From Chondrosia reniformis (taxonomy: Eukaryota; Porifera; Demospongiae; Chondrillida; Chondrillidae), in assembly GCA_947172415.1 (NCBI GenBank), contig OX359189.1, forward strand, positions 2,502,501 to 2,566,500: a stretch of DNA of 64,000 bases. Reading direction: 5' to 3'. The position numbers were made by a program, and so were the translations under genes. The notes below the pieces were generated by a model. It was not told where the DNA came from. It did no database searches and worked only from the letters and a program-made list of their open reading frames with translations. Below, in pieces: positions 45,901 to 58,300 of the stretch. The first letter of the stretch is position 1. Every line of letters starts with the position of its first letter.

Positions 45901-46949
45901 GACCCCTATACTTGCCTGTGACAACATGGGAATTTTTCACTTTTGTATCACATGTGCATAGTATTGATTTCAATGTTGTTGTGGAAACAAGATTTTTGCT
46001 TATCTATTTAAAATAGCAATAGCACAATAGACTTATATACCTGTATATACTGTTTTTGCTCACACCTATATATGTAGTTGATAAATTTGAGACTATAGTC
46101 TCAGCCCTACCCATTGCACATTCCTGCCACACCCCTTCCTTTCAACTATAGATACATATGAAATAGGGAATTTCAAATTGGTCCTGTAACTGTTTCATTG
46201 AAAAAGAGTTGAATATTGAAACATGTTTTGACAGTTCAAAAAGTGTATATAAATGACTTCATGAATCAAATGTAACCAAAAGAGTTGCTTATAATTGTAG
46301 ATTTATGAGGTGATAATTGATACTACATGGCATCTGGCAGCCTCCATAATGTCCTCTCTGATTGGTCATAAATATGTATCTAAGCTAAAACTGGAATGTT
46401 ACCTTGTATTTTTGGAATTTGAGGATGAATCTATATATTTTACTCCTTTAAGGCACCATTTGATGACCTTGATAATTGTGGATAATATTGTACATACTAT
46501 TATAGTATTGTCATAGCAACAGACACTATGATTGGTTGTATGAATGCATGCATGCAAAATCCTGAAAAGTTACGTTATATTTTATATATACGTATATAGT
46601 GCCTCATGAATATTGTTTGCTGTAATTAGGTACCTTTTTTTGAAGTCTCTTGCAAGAATAGGGAAATACTAGAAAAATCTGTTCAACAATTAGTCAGAGA
46701 AATCAGGTATGGTACAAATTATATTATTATGTATATACGTAGCAATAATAATGACATTTTATTTGTATAATACGTACTTATATACATATATAACAATGCT
46801 TTTATGATGTACATTTTGCATAGTGGCAATTCATGTTATATTCATTTAGATTCCCCGTTTCTGACCCTTCAAAGCGAACTTCACTTAAGTCTGCTAATAG
46901 GAAGAGTTTGAAATCAGCTGACAGAATGTCAAATTGTGTCATTTCATAA
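42944..46949 (+). CDS. Degenerate Ras-like GTPase with CAAX box
   Basis: Seven exons in phase (42944-43127, 43759-43790, 44073-44161, 44373-44423, 44518-44620, 46630-46706, 46850-46949), 211 residues. P-loop GSNRVGKTA, GNKSD (NKxD) and FFEVSCKN (SAK-like) place it in the Ras subfamily; it ends CVIS, a CAAX box for prenylation, after a basic region (KRTSLKSANRKSLKS). The residues equivalent to Ras Gly12 and Gly13 are Asn and Arg, and the switch II DTAGQE is DTAYSNEEE, which removes the catalytic glutamine region and the DxxG glycine. It would be expected to bind nucleotide at the membrane but hydrolyse GTP poorly. Resembles RERG/RASL-type relatives; exact subgroup uncertain. Intron 5 is 2 kb. 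Confidence 0.87.
44953..45110 (+). mobile_element. Possible pogo/Tigger-type MITE
   Basis: Starts TACAGTAAAACCTTCCTACA, resembling pogo-group termini (TACAGTAGAACCTC...), inside intron 5 of the Ras-like gene. The other end is not clear. Confidence 0.3.
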
Positions 46950-47219
46950 TGCTTATTTACATGTATGTACAAACTTTAAATCTATCACTTTATATATATA
47001 TAACTGAATCATTTTCTGTATATACGTACGTAATCACTTCTTAACCCAAGTTTATAGAAAAACAGTTTTATACTTAATTTATCATTTTTTCTGCAATATT
47101 TAAGAACATACCATAATATGCTTGCTAGTATGTATATAAACCTAAGGGGACATTGTTATACATGTATATATATATTATAACACTAGTATTTGGCCTATAC
47201 ATGCGAAGAAGAAGAAGAG

Positions 47220-47345
47220 TAAGGATGGCCCGGTAGAGTAGAAGAAAAATTAAAAAAAACTTCTTGTATCACAGCTCTCATAGGCTCAGTTCCCCTATAT
47301 ATATATATATAGGCCTTTATTAAAATAGATGTAGCATGTATAAGT
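47220..47345 (-). repeat. Repeat subfamily B copy
   Basis: GGCCCGGTAGAGTAGAAGAA, CTCATAGGCTCAGTTCCCC, AGGCCTTTATTAAAATAGAT, GTAGCATGTA. The rest of the gap 46950-47838 is AT-rich; minus-strand AATAAA near 47760 probably ends the next gene. Confidence 0.55.
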
Positions 47346-47838
47346 AAAATGGTGTATTGATTCATGCAGTATATATATATATATATAAGCTGGGTTATGT
47401 TTTAATATTGCAAAGTATATAAACGTGTAAATACTCTCTCCATATATAGATGAGTTCAGAGTTTCAATCACTTCAGTAGAACAAAAAGGTTAATATCAAT
47501 ATCCCTAAATATTTAAAGAAGGGAGTACAATAGCAAGATACGTACATAAACATAAGAAGCATAGAACAACAGTACACATATATACACCTAGTTTTTATTA
47601 TGTATACAAATAAAAATCAGCAGCTGGAAATTATGTATATATATACCATGAAACAACACATAGACCCAGGTATATTCTGTATTTGTTTTTATGAGTATTT
47701 AAAAATGAATTTTAAAAGTACTTTGTTGAAATTTGTGTTGCTGATGATCAATAAGGTTTTATTCTCATAAATAATCGTAACAAGAACTCCTTATTCTTAC
47801 TGAGATTATATACACAATTGTATATTTCCCATGGCCAG

Positions 47839-49258
47839 TTACAGTAACTTACAGAATATGAGCACAGTGGAGCAACTGGAGTGAGTAATGCTTCCAGAAG
47901 GTGAAACAAACGCAGGACAGGTTGTATTTGGTGGTGTACATCCCATATCTAAATAATATAATACATGAAGAATAAATTTAGATCCAGAGTGGAAGCTTAA
48001 TTTATCACACTTATGCACATGTACATATAATTCCTATGTGCACCCAGCATGTGCATATATATATTATATTACATATTGCACTATCGCATTTTCTATTATT
48101 TAATTACTTAGTTGAACATCAATTTATGTATTTTTCTTTTTTTCTCCTGCATATTTTGAAGGGGTCTTCCCATTTAAAATAACATTATAAAATTTAATTC
48201 AATAGGACGGCCATTTTTGGCTATCCCAACACTATATAGTAGATACGTTGTACAACTGTACTCTCCGATAAACAAAATGTACTTATATGTATGTACATAT
48301 AAACCTTACAGTATTGAACAGTATATACAGTACATACTCTGCTTGATGTAGCAAGTATACGTACATACGTAGCCTGTATGGCGTCATGATAACATGCACG
48401 CATTCACTCTGTTTCTATAAACAGAATTATCCATGCAATTCCTATAATATGGAAGAGCTGTCAATATCAATATCTGCTTCGCATGTACGTAATTATATGG
48501 ATGGGAAGCATTCACAAGAACAGTAATATTGGAAGATTAAGGTATTACATTTATACATGCATGTCCTAGAATTTAATGCTTACACATATATAGTTTGTTA
48601 ATTAATTGTGTGTACGTCACTCAAACTTACACCCATTTTTTCTACGCATACATAGATCAAATGTTTTGCTATCCCATAGTCCATTGCTAAGGACATGATT
48701 GCATCTTACATATACAGTATCTACAGGAAGTGGCTCCAAGCTGCAATCCTCTGGAGGACAGATCATCACGAGTGAAGCCTTCTGGCACCTACTACTGCTG
48801 CTGTTACCAAAGTCACCCAACTTCAGAGTAACAGATCTTACACTTAGGTCTACATTAATTGTACTATTCACAGTGCTACTCTTATTGGCTACTGTCAGAA
48901 CCCATTCTAAATCCTGGCCAGCATCTGGATGGTCAATACAACATTCCAGGTTGGTGCGGCCCCTCTGACTAGTGCTGACTTTAATGGTCACATTCAATGA
49001 AGGTAGGATGTAGGCGTTGCCTGAATAAGTAGGAATATAGGTATATTTAGTCTATGTATGTAATATAATAAATATAATACATGCTACTTGTTATGTATAT
49101 TAAATGATTTTAATATACGCGTACAGCTAGCACGCCATGAACGATATCTAGTAGTAAAAATTTACTTGTAGATCTATAGACGACAATTATCAACGCTTAC
49201 CGGATAAATGTTCGCAGAAACAGATTAAAAATAGCGAAAGTAATTCGGTTGTCACCAT
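47839..49258 (-). CDS. Small secreted cysteine-containing protein
   Basis: Three exons in phase: 49258-49201, 49020-48631 and 47948-47839; 185 residues. The first exon is a signal peptide (MVTTELLSLFLICFCEHLSG). The mature protein has about 14 cysteines, several N-glycosylation sites (NVT, NKS, NST, NSS) and pieces such as NLECCIDHPDAGQDLEWVL and MICPPEDCSLEPLP. The end FCKLL and stop is followed within 85 bp by a poly(A) signal, so no membrane anchor follows. I do not recognise the fold. Confidence 0.65.
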
Positions 49259-49648
49259 TATTATACGTCACTGATTATGTATTGCATTGTACCAAGTACC
49301 GTCCCTTTGACACCAAAAATCATTGTACCATTTCCTCTTTATTGAATTAATTAGTCTAGCTTGCCATTATTACGGTAATGTACAATGTACGTAAAATATA
49401 ACGGGAGTGCACGCGATCTAACGAGGAAAACCAAGTAACGAGACAATGCACATGATGTCCAACATCAGTATAAGGCTAGCTACTTCTGTAGCATACAATA
49501 TGTGCAATCATCAACTATACGATGCCTTTCTCACATTGCAATGAACAATGATGTACTCCAATTGACATGCATACATAAATTAATGTGTGTAGAGGTAATA
49601 GTATATAAAAACATATACACAAGTAAGTGTATTTCTTTCAACGTTTCT

Positions 49649-52254
49649 TCAACCTATTAATATGCCTACACCAAACTTTGACTCTTTCTTAACGTGGTCC
49701 AACTGCCCGGTAAACATTACAGACCCAGGAAGTGGATCCAGCCTCTTCTCCATGCTCGCTGTCACAACCCAATGGCTGTTGATGGAGCTTTTGAACTGGA
49801 GGTTGCTGTTTGGGATATCGTATGAATACCCAAAGGTAAATTTGGAGTCACCTTGAAACGTGTTACCTTCCAGATTGGAAAGAAAAGTCAAGGAATCAGT
49901 GGCTTTGTGCAGATACGAGAGATCCCAGCTTAGGAGGCCGACTTTCCCAGCAGCTTCCCAATTCTTAGTTGCATACTTTCCTCCCAGACTTAGAGTTGCC
50001 CCTTCGACCCCCTGTGCTCTCTGTAACATGTATTCGGCTCCCAAGGCTAGACTAGGAGTGATGGCTTGTAAGTACTGACCGGCTGCTATAACAGAGTAGT
50101 CTGTAATGTCTGGATTAGCTACAACCATGGAGGCCGTATAGTCTGACCCTGCCTGATCAAACTGACCCTGATAGGCCACCCATTTTGACTCTTGTTGCTA
50201 GGTAACGATATTGAAAGGAATGCAAATCAACAATAGACTTTAATATACTGCACAATATAACATTTGCTTACTCTTGCTCGAGAGGTCAACTGTTTGATAA
50301 TGGCTTCCCATGTGCATTGTTTGTAGTACAAAATGGATAGCCAGTACCAACTGAAATGTGGTTTTATCACATTAAAAATCAATTATCAAAAATATGATGA
50401 AGAAATAGTCAACCTTCAAAGCTCTTATAATCAGATAATTTACATGTTCACTGAATTATGTAATCGTAACCACAAACTCAAGGGTTGAGAGAGATTTTAA
50501 AACTGGTTAGTTCCAGTAGTATGACAAGTCTAGAATACAGTGTTAGTCTATTCATGTGTTTCCTTAGTTTCGTGTGTATATCCCATTCAGAGGAATATGA
50601 CATTCTGATGACTCATTTACCTAGACTTGCTTAATTACTTTGATGGCCCAAAGTATGTGCATAAGTATTAGGAAGTGGTATCTCAAGTGTGCAGACGTAC
50701 TTGCATATTGACCCTGCACTTGAGTGACTTTGTGAGTTGGTGGGCAAACACCATCATAAAGTTTCCATTAGTAGAGTATTCTCCCATCATCATTGGACGA
50801 TACTACAAATTATACAAAAAATTAAAATACAGATACTTACATACATAAATGCATACATACATTTGATAACACACACACAACACACATAATCCATAGAAAT
50901 GCCTGTTTAACAACCTTTTAAACATGTACGTATGTAATAATTTGATAATGGAATATAATTAGGCAATCTTAGAGGATAAAGCATCATAATAATCCCAGTT
51001 TTCTGCAATTGAACCTTAAAAACGTAGACAGTTTGGTTTTCTTAAGTTGATCTGCCCAGCATTACAAGCAGCAGCCATTTTAATTACTTATGATTATTTC
51101 AGAAGCAGCTTGAAACCCTTTCTCAAATATTTTGGGATTATTCTACTGATAAAGTACACAAACCTCATTTTCCGATATCTGCTTTGTTCCTGTATATACG
51201 CCTCCGAATTGATAGGAGGCATTCTTATAGTCACTTGGTAGAACCAGCGTGTGGCTAGTCTGAAAGAATCGGCTAAGGCCCTTGTTTAGAATCAGTTTGT
51301 ATCCGTCCAGTGCAACAGGAAAGGAGTCTAACAAGAGAAAAAGAAATCATTTCTATGACAAACATGCAGTACTGAAATTAACTATTAGGTTTTGCAAAAC
51401 GTCCAAACAAACTCAATTTTGGTCGGATGCTTGTATCATTTCAATTGGCCTAACTGAAATTAACTATTAGGTTTTGCAAAACGTCCAAATAAACTCAATT
51501 TTGGTCGGATGCTTGTATCATTTCAATTGGCCTAACAATCTATTGATCTTTGAAATTCTGTCACCCTCTAATGCTCATGCACAACCCAAATTTGTGGCAA
51601 TAGGTCACTTCTGTGCAGCAGGTTCACCCTCATCACTTTGAAAGGGTCTCTCTTCTTCTACAAACTGTTGTTGTTACAATATATTTCTTCCCATTACTAC
51701 TAATCCTATTGGCCTACATACATCAAAGTAGTCCATTTCAATTTGAGTCCACATTTGATGTGTTTTCCCTGAATTTACTTGTGTATGTTTAAAGAAAGGA
51801 TTTTCAGGGAATACACTGTAGCTAACTCTGTTACAAAAGATCATATACAGTATACATTAACTGCATAATGTTCTACAATATACCACTGCATACTGCAATC
51901 ATGGCCTGTCAATGGTATCGTACAGTCTATATAGTCATAACCTATGGATAATATTATCATTGCATCATTGCAAAAATAGGACAGACTGTCTTACAGGAAT
52001 TGCAGAATTGAAAAGAATTAAAAAGAATTTAATCTACCTTTAACCCGCTTTCCTAATTCTTCAAAATCTCCTGGATTCTCGAGCTTCTTCGAGGCAGTCT
52101 CGTCTCCTGTTGGTAGAGTTGCAGTGAGCGGAGGTGGAGCAACAGCATGAGATAAATCTGGAGTGGGTTCCTTTTGGACTGGAGCACCAGCAGGGCCATC
52201 CGAAGTGCCTCGCGTTGGCTCTGAACTAGCAGAGGTTGATGATGAACTACCCAT
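49649..52254 (-). CDS. TOMM40: Mitochondrial import receptor subunit TOM40
   Basis: Four exons in phase: 52254-52038, 51327-51164, 50802-50701 and 50197-49649; 343 residues. The N terminus is a Ser/Pro-rich leader (MGSSSSTSASSEPTRGTSDG) as in animal TOM40. The beta-barrel of the protein-conducting pore follows: DSFPVALDGYKLILNKGLSR, MMMGEYSTNGNFMMVFAHQL, YLQAITPSLALGAEYML, FGYSYDIPNSNLQFKSSINS, and the C-terminal beta-signal region KFGVGILIG. The pore sits in the outer membrane with TOM22 and small TOMs. An upstream in-frame ATG (52341) would add 29 residues; MGSSS is preferred because the leader then matches relatives in length. The donor of exon 2 is GTTTGT, weak. Confidence 0.93.
51371..51534 (+). 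repeat. Tandem duplication of ~81 bp in TOMM40 intron 1
   Basis: Two nearly identical units from ACTGAAATTAACTATTAGG to TTTCAATTGGCCTA, differing at about one position, so a very recent event. Confidence 0.95.
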
Positions 52255-52425
52255 AGTCCGTTGATTTACTGCTGGACACGTGTTAGTACAATATTGTGCA
52301 ATAATTTTAGCAGATAAAACCGCCCCTTCTTTCGCAATCATTGAATATAAAAAACTACAAAAGTTACATTTGATAAATCAGACTTAAGTGAATGTTAATG
52401 AGGTTTAGTACTTCTACAGAAGTTA

Positions 52426-55134
52426 TTAACTTTTGTATGCAGAGCACTCGGCTTTGTGTGTCCTCCAATGTGCCTTTTGGCAGTTGGTATTGCAATAATG
52501 GACAACCTTACATCCTTTGCATCTCAACAATCTCTCTGGCTCCCCACCACAGAGAGCACACATCTTGACAACCTTCTTCCTCTGATCCAACGACATGCCA
52601 CAGTCCTCCATAGTAACATCACTGACAGTTGGTTCTTCATCCAAACCTTTCTCTTCCTCCTCTTTGGACTCCTTCATGATACCAGTTTCTTCATCATTTT
52701 CTAAAGATATCTGGGGAGTAAGCTCAGGAGTGTCGACATCAGCTGTAGTTTCCTCTGCACTGACCAAGTCATCATCTTTACCCTCAAATTCTTGTGTGCC
52801 TTGCTGCATACCACTCCCAGAAAGTGAACTTAGAACCTCAGATTCCCCCGGATCAGTCTTTTCTAGTGCTGGTAATTGTGTGTGAGTGGCAACGGGCGAG
52901 AACAATTCAGTATAATGGGGACTGGCAAGATTCTGTTTATCCACAGATAATATGTCTTGTTTTGGAATCCCTTTAATGTCCATATCCTCCTTGATGGCGG
53001 GTTCTAGAGCCTGCAGATTGTCATTAGACTGAGCATGAACTGTCTCTTCTTCAGCAGAGGAGTTTGGAAAGGAAGCATCTTTTTGACTAAATGACTTTTG
53101 AACATCCTTCTTCACCTCAGTCATTTCTCTGATATTTCCTTCAACTGCACCTTTAGAGATAGCTTCATTAAGGGAAGTACGGTTTACTTGGCCCTCAATG
53201 TCTCCTTCAGTTGAAGGATTCAGTGATTCAGTGGCAACAATCAAACTAGATCTCTCTCCACTTGTGTGGTCATCTTGGGTGTCTGTAACACCGTCTTTAG
53301 ATTTAGTGTCTTCAATGGACTTGTCTTGTGTAACTGGTTGCGTGTCCTTTGCAGTATTCAAGGACATTGGAGTATTCTGCAACTTGATATCTTCCTGTAA
53401 TTCCTCATACTTTGAATCTCCACTTATCACAGGATCCTCATTCTTCTGTGAATCTCCAACTTTGGCTGAATCTCCAACTTTAGCTGAATCTCCACCCTTC
53501 AGTGATTCTTCACCCTTGTCTAGTTCTGTATGCTGGATGCTCCTTTGACATTCGTCATCCGAAGAATCACTGTCACTTGAATCAAATTCATTCAAATCTC
53601 CTTGAACCGCATTCAGTCTTTGGGTTAACTTTGGGTCAACTTCAATTTTGTAAAATTCATCTTCGAATCCAAAGACTTCCCTTTTTTCTTTGTCTTTTTT
53701 CTTCTTCATTCTGGCAACATACTTGTCGATCCGTGCTTTGTTGACATCATCAAATCTACGCTTAACTTCTGTCACTTCAGGTCGTTTGTATTTGCTTGAA
53801 TGAGGGAAATGGGAGGATGGGAATTTTGAAAAATCAACGCAAATTGGTGGCACAGTGCCTCGAGGTTGCACAATATCAAGCTGGTGAATTTTGGGTTCAA
53901 GATAAAGTGATTTTAGTGCAAATTCCAACTTAGTTACTTCTTCTCTCTGTGAAAAAAATCGCATAAACTGGCGAGGCAGGTCATCCAACTCCTCCTGGCC
54001 AATCCAAATAGTTTTAATTTTAACTTGAAGCTTAAGGAGTTCTTCTCTGCCTTTCTTTGTCCGTTTTAAGATGCCGTTATCTAGGATCTGCCCCTGCCGA
54101 ATGAGGCAATCAAACAAATCTAATCCAGACAGTGTGAAAATCTCCTTATTTCCACGAATACTTTGTACAAAGTCAGCATAGAAATAAAATCGTGGCATCT
54201 CGTATATCATGAAAACTATTAGCAAACGCTTTATAACAGTAATATCTGTTGAGATAAAGGTCTGTTTCAGCTGCTTATAGAGAGGATCACTGGAGTGCAT
54301 GAAATCTCTTAGATTGTACATTTTGACAAAATCTGGAAACTGGTTGATGTGCATTGAACTTATGCCCACCATTGTCATAAAAGACCTTTTATCTGGTTTT
54401 CGGAAAAGTACATATTCCATCAGGTCTAGGGCTGCGGCGACTTGGAGGCGATGCTCGGTGAGGATCTTAACTACGTACTCGTACATCTCCATATAGCTAT
54501 CTCCTGCATTTGGTGGCACGATTGGTTGATGACTCGAGGCAAGCAGAACTTCTTCCTTTAAACGCTTAAATTTCTTTCTTCGAATGTGTGCAAAATCATC
54601 TCTACACCAAAGCTTACAAATTCGGTTGGCACTTGTCATCAAGAAGGACGATGTGGCATGCAAAGCCTCATGCCGTGTGGAATCCTTTTCAATGGCTTCG
54701 TAGTTCATCAACTCCATCATGTCATATAGTATTTCCTGATGAGTAACTTTTTGAGCATAATACTTTATCTCCATACCATATATCCTCATATCCAGGCCTT
54801 TCTCAAGCGTCTCAAATTCCGCCTTACTGCATGACATGTGTGTGGAGGGTACACTGCAGCGAAAGCATTTTGTCTCAACAACAACGGCCGGACCAGACTC
54901 CAGGAGGTACGCTTTTAACTTGAGGTTTTCGGGACTCGTGGAGAGGTGCCCCGCGCCATGCGCGCCGCAAAAGCGACACATCCATTTTTCATTATAAATG
55001 GAATTCATACATCTATAAGTGAAAAGGTTATGGCTATTGTCTCCGTACGTCATGTACTCCAACTTGTGGCGGAGATCAAAGGCAACTGTTAATATTGTTG
55101 AATAGTTGGCGTGAGATATCACCTCGGGAGACAT
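52426..55134 (-). CDS. Intronless MYND-type zinc finger protein
   Basis: 902 codons in a single exon. The last 40 residues are a MYND finger: CALCGGEPERLLRCKGCKV, then HYCNTNCQKAHWRTHKAEC. The N-terminal 480 residues look folded and contain cysteine pairs (MCRFCGAHGAGH, CFRCSVPSTHMSC) and mostly helical sequence. A charged segment (KKKKDKEKREVFGFEDEFY) and a long acidic, low-complexity region follow, with a short GDSAKV-type repeat near 590-620. MYND fingers bind proline-rich peptides; the N-terminal part is unknown to me. It is convergent with nothing and lies 171 bp upstream of the TOMM40 start on the same strand. Single-exon structure is odd for this locus and may reflect retroposition. 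Confidence 0.85.
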   Translation of the reverse strand: MSPEVISHANYSTILTVAFDLRHKLEYMTYGDNSHNLFTYRCMNSIYNEKWMCRFCGAHGAGHLSTSPENLKLKAYLLESGPAVVVETKCFRCSVPSTHMSCSKAEFETLEKGLDMRIYGMEIKYYAQKVTHQEILYDMMELMNYEAIEKDSTRHEALHATSSFLMTSANRICKLWCRDDFAHIRRKKFKRLKEEVLLASSHQPIVPPNAGDSYMEMYEYVVKILTEHRLQVAAALDLMEYVLFRKPDKRSFMTMVGISSMHINQFPDFVKMYNLRDFMHSSDPLYKQLKQTFISTDITVIKRLLIVFMIYEMPRFYFYADFVQSIRGNKEIFTLSGLDLFDCLIRQGQILDNGILKRTKKGREELLKLQVKIKTIWIGQEELDDLPRQFMRFFSQREEVTKLEFALKSLYLEPKIHQLDIVQPRGTVPPICVDFSKFPSSHFPHSSKYKRPEVTEVKRRFDDVNKARIDKYVARMKKKKDKEKREVFGFEDEFYKIEVDPKLTQRLNAVQGDLNEFDSSDSDSSDDECQRSIQHTELDKGEESLKGGDSAKVGDSAKVGDSQKNEDPVISGDSKYEELQEDIKLQNTPMSLNTAKDTQPVTQDKSIEDTKSKDGVTDTQDDHTSGERSSLIVATESLNPSTEGDIEGQVNRTSLNEAISKGAVEGNIREMTEVKKDVQKSFSQKDASFPNSSAEEETVHAQSNDNLQALEPAIKEDMDIKGIPKQDILSVDKQNLASPHYTELFSPVATHTQLPALEKTDPGESEVLSSLSGSGMQQGTQEFEGKDDDLVSAEETTADVDTPELTPQISLENDEETGIMKESKEEEEKGLDEEPTVSDVTMEDCGMSLDQRKKVVKMCALCGGEPERLLRCKGCKVVHYCNTNCQKAHWRTHKAECSAYKS

Positions 55135-55376
55135 CTTTTTTAAAAAGTTATATCACCTACGCAAGGAATAGAGGTAAAATATGTACAGACCATGTCATCA
55201 TATACATAGCTATTAGAGTAGCTATTAACTTTCGGTACACTAACTTACTGTGCAGATTCCACTTCCCAACAGTTCACGTGTACGATGTATCAGGTGATGT
55301 CGCAATTAAAAATGGCTATACGTATGCATATGTATATAAAAAACATCATTACACAAACAAACAAACACATCTGTAA

Positions 55377-58300
55377 TTATACGTCACTGTTATCTGCAGT
55401 AGGTTTTATACTTGATGCTGATTCCTTGTAAGGTACTTTCAGAACCCTGAATATTGGTTTTTGAGTTGACATTGCTGGGATTGGTAAATTTCCTGTGATG
55501 AGTTGTTGGTATGTCCTGCCCTGGTCAGTAGCTATGACCATTATATCTTTTTGGGGATCAGGATCGGAGGTCTGCAGTGGTTCGACTTGCTGAGCACTTT
55601 GTACAGTTTCAAAGTCAGAATGACTTAAGTGCCCCCCTAAGTAAACATTTTCACCTAAATTACTATCAGGGCAAGTTGCGTCACTGAGTCTGTTGTCATT
55701 TTCCAAAGAGTCACTAACTGGGTAATCCTTCCCATCATCATTTACAGTGTTTCTTCCTCTCTTTGATTCTCGTAGTACATACGCAGTATCTAACAATGTA
55801 CTGTGCTTTCTCTTTACTCCATCATCTTTAGCTTTAGCTGATAAAGACTTTGTTGACAATCTCCTTGTGTTGGCTTTCAAAGCTTCTTCTTCGCTAACTT
55901 CTTGACTTGCATGAAGTGATCCATAGCCTTCATCACGTACTGCAGAAACACAACCTTCCTTCTCCTCCTCTTCATCTGAATGATGATCAATATTTTCACT
56001 TTCTCTACCTTCTTCTGAGTCATGTTGGAGTAGTCTTGATCCATCTGGCCTCCTGTACTTGTATTTAATATGTATAATTTGTACTATCCTTTTGCATCCT
56101 ATATAAGCAAGTCTTAAAGCTCCGCAGCAAAAGCTTTCTACAAACCATCTTCTGACACTTTTGCAGCAGGTGGCTTGACTGTTTCTCTTTGCCCAACTTG
56201 CACTGTGAATGAATTGCATTGAGAGGAGCAGTAGGACAAAGGATACAGTAGGTAGAACGTAGGTCAGTATGTTCCAGATCACTTCAGAATCAGTAGAGTC
56301 TTCAACTGCACACTCTTTAGATGCGTCTAGGGTAAAATATGCACTAGATAAACAGGTAGGAATTTAAGATTAACTGAGGTTGCCATGGAAACTGTTTACT
56401 ACCCTTCAAAGGTCTTTCTGACATTGTAACTACGTATATGAGTAGCTTGAAGAATACATAGCATATAAAATGGAGTTGAAAAGTACAATATGTATATATA
56501 TACAATCACCTACCTCTTGAAAATGAACCAATAATGCGAGGACGAGATGAATCATCATTACTTGTGTCTGTAACATCAAGAAACAATACTTATAATACTG
56601 TATGTAAATAGGTTATGTATATATTAATTCCCTATGCAATTACTTTCCCAAATGAGCATAATTCTGGACAATCTCTATATCTAGTCATAATAATCATAAA
56701 CAGTGTACATACATATGTATATGACCAGATCATATAAATATGTATATGCCAATTACATGTACCGTAATTCGGGAAACTTTTGCGGGAAAAATTTCCATGT
56801 TAAAATATTTTCATGGTTGGGTTTAAAAACAAAAATATATTACCACGAGAATTAAGGATTACCAAAGGGATCATCATCCTTATTATTTCGTTGTTAAAAA
56901 TATTTCGTGTGAGAAAGTTTCATTGTTTGGGCCAACCATGAATATATTTTAATAACGAAAATTTCCCGAATTACATGTGCCAAGGATTCACAGAAGGTCA
57001 AGATAAAGAAAAAGACAAAGACTCCCAGGATCACTGATGAAGGGTGGAATTCCCAGAAACGGCTGTCTGACCCAGTGGAGAAGAAGATGAAAGAAGGGAA
57101 AAGAAGGAAGAAAAGACTCCTGTATTTTCATCCAAAGCTCTCTTTAGGTTTAGTTCCTCTATAGGCTCTTTTTACAGAATAGCATATAGCATGTAGGAAA
57201 ATGGTATCTTAGATTTTTCATGTATTCCATATCAACAAATTTATTCGGTTTGACATACACAAGCAGTTGCCATTGAAAATACACTAAGTAACCTTCAAGT
57301 GAACTGTCATGTGCTCAGTTCATTTTACACAAATCCATGTGTACATGTATGTATGTAGATACAAATGTACTGGTCACATGAGCATGGGGTAACTTACATT
57401 CACACTGGGACTCCCAAAATCCAATAGTATTGTGTGCACGGTCAATGTTCACATAAAACCCCATCAAAGCTATAGCACCAATAACAGTGCCTACATGTAT
57501 AGTAATGAGACAATAGACATTGTCACAACACTTATAATACGTATGTACATACATACATACATATATAGAGTGAAATGATGCGTGGAATACTTGTTGCAGT
57601 ATGTATGATCCAGTGAGCATCGGTAACACTCAATGACTTTTAAAACATTTTGACCTAAAGGTCTTATAATTGTATCTATACTGGTATATGTCATCAGTAA
57701 CGACAGTTGAGTTGCTCCATCCCTCAGGTGGTTGAATACTGCTATTTTATCCTCTAGGGTAAGAACTACATGCTTTGGAATTACTCTTCTCACTGCTCAA
57801 AGTAGCCATTTTGTTATCGCCACGAAGGCCGGATAATCCGATTAATTGGGGTGCAGAAAAGTGAGGTTCTACTGTATACTGTATATATTCTCTAGACACT
57901 CAAAATTGTTAAAAGATACGGTCACCTTTTTCTCGTTTCCTAACTCCAAAATAGTAGAAATTGCAGTCAGTAAAGCAAGGGGCATCCTGCTTGTCAGCTT
58001 CAGTTCCAAAACTTTGTCTCAAATACAACTGAGGAGGACATAGATGTAAACTATCACAAATGTGATTGTGTATCCCTGTATACACATGTGACATCCTTAT
58101 ATCCCCTATATCATAGCTATTATGGTCATCCATTTTAGAACATGTCTTTAGTACATACGTACATACCATTATATATACTTACATACGTATATACATACTA
58201 TTATATATACAGTGCAAGTTACTATATACTAATATAATATAATATAATATAATATACGTAATTAATAATTCATATGGCTCCAAGAAAGGCCGGACCTAGC

